This document shows, piece after piece, positions 25,558 to 32,602 of a stretch of DNA of 33,524 bases. Below the pieces are notes generated by a model. It was not told where the DNA came from and did not search any database. It saw only the letters and a program-made list of their open reading frames with translations. A program made the translations under genes and the position numbers. The stretch comes from B73-G16 sp964611295 (GTDB lineage: Bacteria > Desulfobacterota > B13-G15). The DNA is taken from assembly GCA_964611295.1 (NCBI GenBank), contig CAZSWV010000015.1:1-33524 (forward strand), given 5' to 3'. Each line of letters opens with the position of its first letter. Position 1 is the stretch's first letter.

Positions 25558-27191
25558 TGAGGTTAGGTGAGCTCCTGCTTTCAAAAGGTCTCCTTGACGA
25601 GGAAAGGCTTGATATAGGTCTCAGGATCCAAAGGCTAAGCGGTGAGGTCCTAGGAGAGGTTTTGGTGAAGTTAGGTTTCCTCTCCCCTCAGGACCTAGCC
25701 ATGTGTCTAGCTGAACAACACGGTTTGCCTTACGTAGACCTAAGGAATTGGTCGGAGTTTCCAGAAGAACTTCTCAGGCGTTATCCCAAGGAACTTGCCT
25801 CAAGGCTTGGCTTTTTGCCCCTCGATGAGGATAGTGAACTGCACATAGCCGTAGAAGAACCGGCTAACATCTTCGCTTTTGACGCCATAAGGGCTACAGC
25901 GGCTAAGCCGTTGAAGGTATACCTAGCTGATAAAGAGGCCTTTTGGGAGAGCCTGGAGAGGGCTTATTTCTTCCTGGAAAACCCAACCGAAAGGATTGTG
26001 GAAGAAGTCAATAGGAGGTCCGCCTTTGGCCTTCCCGTGGACCTTATACCTCCTTTGGTAGACGCCCTTTTGGCAGAAGCCATAAGGCGTAGGGCTACCG
26101 ATATCCACATTCACGTGACAGACCCTGTACTAAGCGTATTTTACCGTGTGGATGGAATACTCCAATACGGTTACAGCTTAAACAAAAACCTTGCTTCTTC
26201 TGTGATCTCAAGGATAAAGGTGCTGTCTAATTTAGATATAGCTGAACAAAGACTTCCTCAAGATGGATCTTTCGTATTCTCTTTCTTAAAGAAAACCTAT
26301 GAAATCAGGGTCTCAACCATACCCACTGTGCAAGGTGAAAGCCTCGTGATGCGCATATTGTTTGGTGGTTCTTCAGAGCTTTACAGACTTTCTAATTTGG
26401 GATTTGATGAAGATACTGTAAAAGGCCTAAAACAGCTTGTCCAAAAACCTTATGGTGTGTTTTTAAGTGTAGGTCCTACAGGATGTGGGAAGAGCACTAC
26501 TGTATATGCCCTTTTGAATGAAGTAAACCGGCTCAAAAGGAGCGTAGTTACTATAGAAGACCCAGTGGAGTATAGGTTGAATTTTTCCAAACAGAGTCAA
26601 ATCAACGAAAGAATAGGCTATAACTTCGCTAGTGCTGGTCGTAACTTCATGCGACATGATCCTGATGTCATATTCCTGGGTGAAATACGGGATGAAGAGA
26701 CTGCGAAAGTGGCAATAAGGGCCTCTATTACAGGCCATTTAGTCCTCAGCACCCTTCATGCCAACGATGCCCTTTCCACCATCCCAAGGCTTTTGGACCT
26801 GGGGGTGGATCGATTCCTCCTCAGTGCTTCGCTTCTCGGATGTCTTTCACAGAGGTTGGTGAGGCGCATATGTTTACGCTGTAAGGAGGAAAGGGAGCCT
26901 ACAGCCGAAGAAAGGGAATTTTTCCAAAGTAACGGTTTCGAGTTACATAGGGCATTTTTTGGACGTGGCTGTAAGTTCTGTAGGTATACAGGTTATTTGG
27001 GGAGGACTGCCATAGGAGAACTTTTAGTGGTGACCGAGACCCTTAAGGACATGATCTATAAAGGTGCTTCATTGCAGGAAATGCAACTTGAAGCCAAGAA
27101 GGCGGGCATGAGGACCATGCTAGACGATGGTTTGGCGAAGATAAAGGCAGGGATTACCACGGTCGAAGAGGTGAAAAGGGTACTCGGATGA
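25557..27191 (+). CDS. mshE: Pilus extension ATPase, MshE/PilB/GspE family with MshEN domain
   Basis: Cytoplasmic motor for pilus assembly. It has 544 residues. The N-terminal MshEN region has two motifs (residues 2-25 and 31-54) matching the known c-di-GMP-binding pattern RLGxx-hh-xxG-hh-xxxxLxxxLxxQ; the second has Val in place of the first Arg. Walker A is GPTGCGKST (306-314). The Asp box is VTIEDPVEYR, and Walker B/His box follow (DPDVIFLGEIRDEET, GHLVLSTLHANDA). The zinc CxxC pairs are CLRC and CKFC. The ATG overlaps the secretin stop in TGATG. c-di-GMP control is inferred from the motif. Confidence 0.95.
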   Translation: MRLGELLLSKGLLDEERLDIGLRIQRLSGEVLGEVLVKLGFLSPQDLAMCLAEQHGLPYVDLRNWSEFPEELLRRYPKELASRLGFLPLDEDSELHIAVEEPANIFAFDAIRATAAKPLKVYLADKEAFWESLERAYFFLENPTERIVEEVNRRSAFGLPVDLIPPLVDALLAEAIRRRATDIHIHVTDPVLSVFYRVDGILQYGYSLNKNLASSVISRIKVLSNLDIAEQRLPQDGSFVFSFLKKTYEIRVSTIPTVQGESLVMRILFGGSSELYRLSNLGFDEDTVKGLKQLVQKPYGVFLSVGPTGCGKSTTVYALLNEVNRLKRSVVTIEDPVEYRLNFSKQSQINERIGYNFASAGRNFMRHDPDVIFLGEIRDEETAKVAIRASITGHLVLSTLHANDALSTIPRLLDLGVDRFLLSASLLGCLSQRLVRRICLRCKEEREPTAEEREFFQSNGFELHRAFFGRGCKFCRYTGYLGRTAIGELLVVTETLKDMIYKGASLQEMQLEAKKAGMRTMLDDGLAKIKAGITTVEEVKRVLG

Positions 27192-28402
27192 AGGCCTTCT
27201 TTTACAAAGCCTTCGGGGAGGATGGTTTCACCAGAAGCGGCCTAATCCAGGCTGAGGACGAACTTAGGGCCTATGAAGCTCTTACACGTACTGGGCTTTA
27301 TCCTTACCGTTTTTTCGCCCTTCCCCCCTTCCTTTCACAACTACTGAAATGGCTACTTAGACCCAAGATCCAACCCCGTGATGCCATTACCCTCGCCAGG
27401 AACTTATCGATCATGTTGAGAGGTGGTATCCCTATAGTGTCAGCCCTGGAAAGCCTTTCCCAAAGCCTTGAGAAAAAGGCTTTGAGACAGATGCTGTCCG
27501 AGGTGTTAGAAGGTGTTAAGCGGGGTTTGAGTCTGAGCCAAGCCTTTGAGGTTTATAGCGACGTCTTTCCCCTTACCTTTTTCAACCTTATAAAGGTAGG
27601 CGAAACTACTGGTAGACTTGACAAGGCCCTTATGGACTTTGCCGATCACCTCGAGAGAATAGAAGGGTTTAAGGCAACGGTTAGGAGGGCTTTGATATAC
27701 CCCATCTTTGCCACCGCTTCTGCCTTTGGAGCCATGGCCTTTTGGTTGGTCTACGTACTGCCTAAGGTGACAGAGGCCTTGAGGGGTATGGGGGCAAAAT
27801 TGCCCACTTTGACCATTTTAATGGTGAATGCGGGTGAATTCATAAGGGACTACTTTTGGCTTTTGCTACCGTTTTTTCTGCTTTTGGCCTTACTTTACGG
27901 TTTTGCTTTACATAGTCCCAGAGTGAAGGTCTACTTAGACAGGCTATTTCTGAAGCTTCCAGTTCTTAAGAAGTTATTTTTTCTTAGGGCCCTGGTAGTC
28001 CTCTGCGAGCAGATGAGGACCTTGCTTGAAGCCGGGCTACCCATCGATACAGTGTTCGAGAGGGCAAAAGAGGCCGTTGGCAACCGTGTAATAACCGAAG
28101 CCCTCTCGAGGGCCAAAGAGCGGGTTCTTTTGGGGGAAAGGTTGTCGGAGTCCATGGGTAAGGAGGAGGTTTTCCCTCCCATTATGGTGAGGTTTGTGGC
28201 TGTAGGTGAGGCTACGGGTACCCTAGCAGAACAGTTTGGCTACCTCGGATATCATTATGGTCAAGAGCTAGAGGATTTTTCGGCAAGGCTTTCCAAGTAC
28301 ATCGAGCCCTTTGTCATAACCCTTATAGGGATGTTCTTTGCCTTGGTGGTGATCAGCCTTATGGTCCCCGTTTATGATATGATCACAAAACTGAGCCTCT
28401 AA
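27188..28402 (+). CDS. mshG: Inner-membrane platform protein, MshG/PilC/GspF family
   Basis: Polytopic inner-membrane platform on which the ATPase acts. The 404 residues contain two T2SSF repeats, each with the conserved pattern: FARNLSIMLRGGIPIVSALE-like TLARNLSIMLRGGIPIVSAL, with FFNLIKVGETTGRLDKAL, then LVVLCEQMRTLLEAGLPI, with MVRFVAVGEATGTLAEQF. Membrane helices occur at about 170-195, 215-240 and 375-400. Its ATG overlaps the mshE stop by 4 nt. Confidence 0.94.
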   Translation: MKAFFYKAFGEDGFTRSGLIQAEDELRAYEALTRTGLYPYRFFALPPFLSQLLKWLLRPKIQPRDAITLARNLSIMLRGGIPIVSALESLSQSLEKKALRQMLSEVLEGVKRGLSLSQAFEVYSDVFPLTFFNLIKVGETTGRLDKALMDFADHLERIEGFKATVRRALIYPIFATASAFGAMAFWLVYVLPKVTEALRGMGAKLPTLTILMVNAGEFIRDYFWLLLPFFLLLALLYGFALHSPRVKVYLDRLFLKLPVLKKLFFLRALVVLCEQMRTLLEAGLPIDTVFERAKEAVGNRVITEALSRAKERVLLGERLSESMGKEEVFPPIMVRFVAVGEATGTLAEQFGYLGYHYGQELEDFSARLSKYIEPFVITLIGMFFALVVISLMVPVYDMITKLSL

Positions 28403-28403
28403 G

Positions 28404-29207
28404 GTGGAGGAAGTCCTTTCTTTTTACAACCTACAGGAGGACCCATTCCTCATAACGCCTGATCCCGATTACTTTTACCCCTCGCGGGTCCACCAAATGG
28501 CCCTTGACGCTATGGAATACCTTGTGGAAAAAGGGGAGAGTTTCCTCTTGATAACGGGTGAGCCAGGAACTGGAAAGACCCTTTTGATCAAAGCTTTCCT
28601 TGGGAAAAGAGGGGATCTGTTACCGATAGTGCTCTATAATCCAACGATAAAGCCACAAGAACTCCTGAACTTCCTTTACAGATCGGTATCAAGAGGGAGG
28701 CCTTCTCTTGAAAAGGTCAAGCTTATAGAAGGGATCAAGGCCTCCTTGTGTAAAAGGAGACAAGGAGGTCAAAAGGTACTTCTTATCGTAGACGAGGCCC
28801 AAGATATGCCTGATGATGTCCTCCTTGAGATAAAACACCTCTCCAACCTGGAGACCTCTAAGGAAAAACTGCTTCAAATCGTCCTCCTTGGACAACCCGC
28901 CCTGGCCATGAGGCTTAAGGCCCCTGAGAACCGCCAACTCGATCAAAGGATAAGCCTTAGGGTGGAATTACGTCCGCTTGAGAGGGAGGAAGTAAGGGAC
29001 TATGTACTTTACAGGATAAGGAAAGCCGGAAGCCCCTCCCTTGGTTTTGAAAAGGGTGCCCTGAAACTCATCTGGAAACGCTCAAGGGGCATACCAAGGC
29101 TGATAAACCTGATCTGTTCGCGGGCCATTATGGTAGGCTACTTAAAACGTCTACAAGTGATAAAGAGGGAATGTGTAGTGGCAGCCCTTAAGTACCTTAA
29201 CTTATAG
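28404..29207 (+). CDS. mshM: ExeA/MshM-like AAA ATPase
   Basis: A 267-residue ATPase that in related systems helps assemble or localise the secretin. The start MEEVLSFYNLQEDPF is the typical ExeA/MshM opening. Walker A is GEPGTGKTLL, Walker B VLLIVDEAQDM, and LLGQPAL is the sensor-type motif, followed by a C-terminal helical lid. The C-terminal peptidoglycan-binding extension of ExeA is absent, as in MshM. The start is GTG, 1 nt after mshG. Its 3' end overlaps the opposing TPR gene by 11 bp. Confidence 0.9.
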   Translation: MEEVLSFYNLQEDPFLITPDPDYFYPSRVHQMALDAMEYLVEKGESFLLITGEPGTGKTLLIKAFLGKRGDLLPIVLYNPTIKPQELLNFLYRSVSRGRPSLEKVKLIEGIKASLCKRRQGGQKVLLIVDEAQDMPDDVLLEIKHLSNLETSKEKLLQIVLLGQPALAMRLKAPENRQLDQRISLRVELRPLEREEVRDYVLYRIRKAGSPSLGFEKGALKLIWKRSRGIPRLINLICSRAIMVGYLKRLQVIKRECVVAALKYLNL

Positions 29208-30042
29208 GTCCCAACCTCTGTAAGGCGTCATTGGCCTCAGGGTCCCCTAACGTTTTAAGCTTTTCGTAAACCTCTTTTGCCCCCTTACGGTCCCCTTTGA
29301 GTTCAAGCAATACCGCAAGGTTGTAAAGGAGGTCCGTGTGGTCAGGGAAAAGCATAAGGGCGTCTTTGAAGGTCCTCTCTGCACCTTCTAGGTCCCCAAG
29401 TTTTGCCAAAACAACCCCATAGTTGACGTAAATCCCTGGATGAAGGGGGCCAGAGGTCATAGCCTCTTCTAGTGTTTCTTTTGCCTCTTTCAGCCTGTTT
29501 AGCTTGATCAATAGAAAAGCCACCCTATTTATCACGAGGTGGTCTTTTCTTTTTTGGATATAGGTCCTGTATTCCTTTAAAGCTTCTTCAAATAGACCTC
29601 TTTCTTCAAAGGCCTGACCCCTCCAAAGACAATGAATGTAAGGATCCCCTTCTTCAACGGGAGCTTCCTTCACCTCGGACTTTCGAAAGTCGTAAGTGGC
29701 AAGGGAAGGCACATTTGGCCGTGATGTAAGATTTCTTCCTTCGTCTTTGTCTCTTTCTGTTCTTTCTGAGTTAAGTTCAACCTTAAGGTCCAAGCGTCCT
29801 TCATCGACCTTTTCTGGTTTATGCCATTGGACCTCCCCGGCCAAATTCGCTCCTTGGATCTCCTTTGAGGTGACCAGGGTTGTCTTAGGCGATTTGAAGG
29901 AAAGGGCAATTAAAAGCCCACCAACGGAAAAGACGATGACAAAAAGAGAGATCCACAAAGTCCTTTTTCCCTTTCGGTTTACGAAGTCCTCAATCCCTGG
30001 TGGCAAAGAGGCCTTTTTGCTCATCCTTAAGTTGACTTGCAT
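29197..30042 (-). CDS. Membrane-anchored TPR protein (MshN-like position)
   Basis: A 281-residue protein. A basic cytoplasmic start is followed by one membrane helix (about 28-50), a charged linker (about 60-130) and about four TPR repeats: CLWRGQAFEERGLFEEALKE, LLIKLNRLKEAKETLEEA, NYGVVLAKLGDLEGAERTFK, NLAVLLELKGDRKGAKEVYE. MSHA clusters carry a similar TPR protein, MshN, next to mshM, so a scaffold role is likely. It is transcribed opposite to the rest. ATG 30042 lacks a clear SD; Met7 is the alternative. Two overlapping TATAAT-like boxes lie upstream, without a good -35. Confidence 0.8.
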   Translation of the reverse strand: MQVNLRMSKKASLPPGIEDFVNRKGKRTLWISLFVIVFSVGGLLIALSFKSPKTTLVTSKEIQGANLAGEVQWHKPEKVDEGRLDLKVELNSERTERDKDEGRNLTSRPNVPSLATYDFRKSEVKEAPVEEGDPYIHCLWRGQAFEERGLFEEALKEYRTYIQKRKDHLVINRVAFLLIKLNRLKEAKETLEEAMTSGPLHPGIYVNYGVVLAKLGDLEGAERTFKDALMLFPDHTDLLYNLAVLLELKGDRKGAKEVYEKLKTLGDPEANDALQRLGPIS

Positions 30043-30061
30043 AGGCTTATTATATTATAAG
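30032..30061 (+). promoter_or_regulatory. Promoter of the first prepilin gene
   Basis: -35 TTGACT (30032-30037), 18-nt spacer, -10 TATAAG (30056-30061). The -35 lies inside the first codons of the divergent TPR gene. A very strong ribosome site (GGAGGAGGGAGG) follows before ATG 30090. Confidence 0.6.
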
Positions 30062-30089
30062 ACCCAAAAAACCTCGGAGGAGGGAGGCA

Positions 30090-30668
30090 ATGTTACGTCT
30101 AAAAGACAAAAGGGGATTCACCCTTGTGGAGCTTGCTATAGTCTTGGTGATAATAGGGATCATCCTCGGAGCTATCCTCAAGGGGCAAGAGCTTATAACG
30201 AACGCAAAGACCAAGCGCTTTTACAACCAATATAGGGAAATAGTTGCAGCTATATATACCTACTACGATAGATATGGAAACTTACCTGGCGACGACAACA
30301 CGGCTCAGTCTAGATGGTCAACTACTAGCAATGGAGATGGTGATGGTTTAATAGAAACAGCTATTTCTTTCGCCTGTACCACTAATTCCCCTGAGTCTTG
30401 TGGTTTGTGGGAGCACCTGCGTCTAGCCAACATAATAAGCGGCACTGGACCTACTAACCCCAAACATGTCTTTGGTGGAGCCATTGGGGTAGGTTATGCT
30501 ACAATTCAAGGTGTTTCCACCAATTGGATAGGTTTTCAAAACGTCCCGCGGGAGATAGGGGGAACCATCGATACACAGTATGACGACGGGGATTATACTT
30601 CAGGAAGCATCGTTGCCTCTGGTGCTTACACAGGAACTGGGACGATAATCCTTTACTTCAGGTTGTGA
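30090..30668 (+). CDS. Type IV prepilin (MSHA/pseudopilin-like)
   Basis: A 192-residue prepilin. The cleavage site is intact: short basic leader MLRLKDKRG, then FTLVELAIVLVIIGIILGAI, with Gly9 at -1, Phe10 at +1 and Glu14 as the +5 Glu. The globular part has YYDRYGNLPGDDNTAQSRW, NGDGDGLI (a possible Ca2+ loop) and ESCGLWEHLRLANIISGTG, a pattern I know from standalone prepilins of MSHA-type systems. With its own promoter and the strongest ribosome site in the cluster, it is the best candidate for a major pilin. Its TGA overlaps the GTG of the small ORF that follows. Confidence 0.9.
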   Translation: MLRLKDKRGFTLVELAIVLVIIGIILGAILKGQELITNAKTKRFYNQYREIVAAIYTYYDRYGNLPGDDNTAQSRWSTTSNGDGDGLIETAISFACTTNSPESCGLWEHLRLANIISGTGPTNPKHVFGGAIGVGYATIQGVSTNWIGFQNVPREIGGTIDTQYDDGDYTSGSIVASGAYTGTGTIILYFRL

Positions 30669-30844
30669 GGACTATCCTTACCTTAGGCCTTACTTTTTGG
30701 GGGATAGGGTATGGAGTTCTCATCATACCCTATCCCTTTGATTTATCGATAAAAACCCTTATGGTTAAGGCCATAACAGGAATGGCCCTTGTAATCGGGG
30801 GTTCTCTCTTTATAGGCCTTTACCTCTTCCTAAAAAAGCCCTAA
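30665..30844 (+). CDS. 59-residue two-helix membrane protein, coupled to the prepilin
   Basis: An open frame of 59 residues starting with GTG that overlaps the prepilin stop (GTGA). It has two hydrophobic segments, about 3-22 (with LTLGLTFWGIGYGVLIIP) and about 36-56 (AITGMALVIGGSLFIGLYLF), separated by a loop with Asp and Lys, and ends KKP. The even hydrophobic pattern, charged ends and stop 9 nt before the convergent gene argue for a real gene. Against it: no own ribosome site, and a 13-bp inverted repeat lies inside it. Function unknown; it may escort or anchor the pilin. Confidence 0.55.
   Translation: MRTILTLGLTFWGIGYGVLIIPYPFDLSIKTLMVKAITGMALVIGGSLFIGLYLFLKKP
30701..30744 (+). terminator. 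Hairpin after the prepilin, terminator or attenuator
   Basis: A perfect 13-bp inverted repeat (30701-30713 with 30724-30736) with a 10-nt loop, followed by TTTGATTT. It lies 33 nt after the prepilin stop and inside the small ORF. The T tract is imperfect, so partial read-through is plausible. Confidence 0.55.
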
Positions 30845-30853
30845 GCGCTAAGC

Positions 30854-31699
30854 TTATCTGTCACGAGGTACGCAATTTTGCCCCTGCCTTTCTATCTCTA
30901 CTTGGCAGTTCTTATTAGAGTCATATGCTATAAGTTCTGAAAAGGTAAAAAGTCCACATGAGTTTTTACAGCCACTTGCAATATACGTTTCCAATTGTTG
31001 GGAACTTCCTAAGATAACCGAAGATCCAGAACTACAGCTTCCATCGTCCAATTTGAAAGAGTTAATAGCGTTATCTAAATATACGACAAGGTTATTGCAG
31101 TAAGTCCCACTTGCATAATTACATCTTTGTTGCTGCAATTCATAAAGTGATACATATTCCACTATGTCATCATATTCTTCGGGTCTATTAAAATCGTAAA
31201 GGAAGTCGTCTACGTTGGCTTGCCCTTGTGTATAGATGGTCCTGTTAGTTTGAAGGTTGTAATTCAGCCCTGCGCCTATGACCAAATAGGCAAGGTTAGA
31301 TTTAGGATTCCCTTTGTCGGTTATAGTTAACGTTGTGGCGTTTAATGTGCACAGATCTCCTGAAGTGAGTTCTGGAGCTACTTGGTAAAGGAGGGCTCTG
31401 TTTTGGCTATCGTGACCTTTGACGCCGACAAGGTTAAAAGCCGGGTCAGGTTTCTCGGGGTCATATTGATCAAAAGGCCTTGAAGGGGGTAAATAGCCGA
31501 ACCTGATGGCATATCCCTTAAGGGCTTCTGAGGCCCTTTTTAGATCTTCTCTGCTTTCCATGTACTTGGTCCTTTTGGTCAAAACACCTATTATGCCCGT
31601 ACCGAACCCTACTAGTAGTCCTATTATGACCAAAACTATGGCCAACTCTATTAACGTAAATGCCTCCTTCTTAAGGTGATTAACGGCTGAAAAACGCAT
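30854..31699 (-). CDS. Cys-rich prepilin-like protein with Ala at the cleavage site
   Basis: A 281-residue protein. Leader MRFSAVNHLKKEA, then FTLIELAIVLVIIGLLVGFG: a prepilin helix with Phe14 at +1 and Glu18 at +5, but Ala13 at -1 where Gly is almost invariant. The large globular part has eight cysteines, mostly after residue 190 (QRCNYASGTYCNN, SGCKNSCGLF and others), suggesting four disulfides. It could be a minor tip pilin. It is convergent with the first prepilin. AAGAGG precedes ATG 31699, and TATAAT (31710-31715) is a likely -10 with a poor -35. Confidence 0.85.
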   Translation of the reverse strand: MRFSAVNHLKKEAFTLIELAIVLVIIGLLVGFGTGIIGVLTKRTKYMESREDLKRASEALKGYAIRFGYLPPSRPFDQYDPEKPDPAFNLVGVKGHDSQNRALLYQVAPELTSGDLCTLNATTLTITDKGNPKSNLAYLVIGAGLNYNLQTNRTIYTQGQANVDDFLYDFNRPEEYDDIVEYVSLYELQQQRCNYASGTYCNNLVVYLDNAINSFKLDDGSCSSGSSVILGSSQQLETYIASGCKNSCGLFTFSELIAYDSNKNCQVEIERQGQNCVPRDR

Positions 31700-31743
31700 C
31701 TAGCCTCTTATTATAAGTCTACGCCCTTATTTTTCCACCTCTT

Positions 31744-31755
31744 TTGAGGCCTCAA
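31744..31755. promoter_or_regulatory. Perfect 12-bp palindrome upstream of the Cys-rich prepilin
   Basis: TTGAGGCCTCAA is perfectly symmetric and lies between the mucR 3' end and the prepilin promoter region, about 30 bp upstream of its -10 box. It could be an operator; it has no T tail and no loop, so it is not a normal terminator. Confidence 0.3.
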
Positions 31756-31784
31756 TCGAAGGATAGAGGCTTGGTGCTGGTTTT

Positions 31785-32216
31785 TTATCCCTTTGCCCTG
31801 GCCTTTTTTAGCCTCTCTCCAAATCCTTTTTCCCTGGCCACCTTTTTCCTTTTGGCAACCAAGGTCTTAGCGGCGAGGGGGAACCGCGTTGGTAGCCCCC
31901 ACTTCCTTCGGTATTCCTTAACGGTCAAGCCGTGGCTCCTCAAATGGGCGTTGCTCAGTTGACGGAGGTCCCTGCCACATTCTAGACAAATTACCTTATT
32001 GCGCTGCACAGATTTCAAGGGGTCAAGCCTTAAGGACTCGATACCTTCTTTGACCACCTCTTTTACCTCAGGCTTTCCTTCCTCAAGCTCTTTCATCGCA
32101 CGAAGACGCTCAAAGGTCACACTTAGAAATTGATCTACCTCCTCTGGCGACATCCTGGCATGACTAGCCTGTGCCACTGTTATCTCCACTGCCATCTCTG
32201 TGAGCGATTTCGGCAT
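31785..32216 (-). CDS. Ros/MucR-family zinc-finger transcriptional regulator
   Basis: A DNA-binding regulator of 143 residues. The N-terminal helical part (MAVEITVAQASHARMSPEEV, then a LSVTFERLRAMKELE helix) is typical of MucR. The C2H2 finger uses Cys77, Cys80, His91 and His95 in CLECGRDLRQLSNAHLRSHG, followed by LTVKEYRRKWGLP, the family signature; the Cys-His spacing is 10 rather than 9. The C-terminus is highly basic. The start is ATG with AGGAGG 8 nt upstream. Family members often control envelope and surface genes; control of the neighbouring prepilin is plausible but not shown. Confidence 0.93.
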   Translation of the reverse strand: MPKSLTEMAVEITVAQASHARMSPEEVDQFLSVTFERLRAMKELEEGKPEVKEVVKEGIESLRLDPLKSVQRNKVICLECGRDLRQLSNAHLRSHGLTVKEYRRKWGLPTRFPLAAKTLVAKRKKVAREKGFGERLKKARAKG

Positions 32217-32245
32217 CTTTGTACCTCCTATTTTGTTTTTTTCAG

Positions 32246-32274
32246 AAAATAAACAGTGTTAATAATTTTGTCAA
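32246..32274 (-). promoter_or_regulatory. Promoter of the MucR-like regulator
   Basis: Minus strand: -35 TTGACA (32269-32274), 17-nt spacer, -10 TATTTT (32246-32251), 29 nt before the start codon. The boxes and spacing are the same as in the promoter of the AOR operon. Confidence 0.72.
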
Positions 32275-32418
32275 GCAAGGTCATCTAGGGGATAAGGAGG
32301 TGTTAATGCATCCTTTGTAAAAGGTGGCGTTTCGGGGTTGTAAAACTATTGTTAGTATTTTATGGGTTATCCATGGAAAAGTGTCTTGTGTCTTTACGGT
32401 TCGGCTGTTTCTGCCCCC
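32275..32418. other. Intergenic stretch between mucR and the str promoters
   Basis: No gene recognised. The only feature is a strong Shine-Dalgarno (AAGGAGG, 32294-32300) 5 nt before a four-codon frame ATG-CAT-CCT-TTG-TAA (32306-32320). The rest shows no conserved RNA fold I can identify. Confidence 0.4.
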
Positions 32419-32448
32419 TTGACAAGGGGTAGTCCTTCGTCTTAACTT
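32419..32448 (+). promoter_or_regulatory. Upstream promoter of the str operon (P1)
   Basis: -35 TTGACA (32419-32424) with TTAACT or TAACTT (32442-32448) at 17-18 nt. The -35 is perfect and the -10 weak. Confidence 0.5.
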
Positions 32449-32486
32449 TATGGGCGAGGTTTGGGGGTTTAAAAGCTTAGAAGGGC

Positions 32487-32515
32487 TTGACATCCCCCGC
32501 CGAAGTTGTTACTAA
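32487..32515 (+). promoter_or_regulatory. Main promoter of the str operon (P2)
   Basis: -35 TTGACA (32487-32492), exact 17-nt spacer, -10 TACTAA (32510-32515). Transcription would start near 32522, immediately before the long leader hairpin and about 80 nt before rpsL. Confidence 0.7.
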
Positions 32516-32523
32516 CAAAAGGC

Positions 32524-32573
32524 CAAAGGGTAATTAAAAAGGCCCTACGGGGCTTTAATTTTATCGCCCTTTG
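32524..32573 (+). promoter_or_regulatory. Leader hairpin of the rpsL-rpsG-tuf message
   Basis: Nested pairing: CAAAGGG (32524-32530) with CCCTTTG (32567-32573), AATTAAA (32532-32538) with TTTAATT (32554-32560), and GCCC with GGGC closed by a TACG tetraloop (32546-32549). An alternative inner stem (32539-32545 with 32550-32556) followed by AATTTT looks like a weak terminator. It could be an attenuator, a protecting 5' stem or a terminator for transcripts from P1. Confidence 0.5.
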
Positions 32574-32602
32574 TCGTCCTTGATCTTGGAGGTGGGGTTG
32601 TA

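Noticed and set aside
32362..32445. 27-codon frame starting ATG-GGT-TAT-CCA-TGG
   Set aside because: No ribosome site, no protein-like pattern, and it crosses the P1 promoter.
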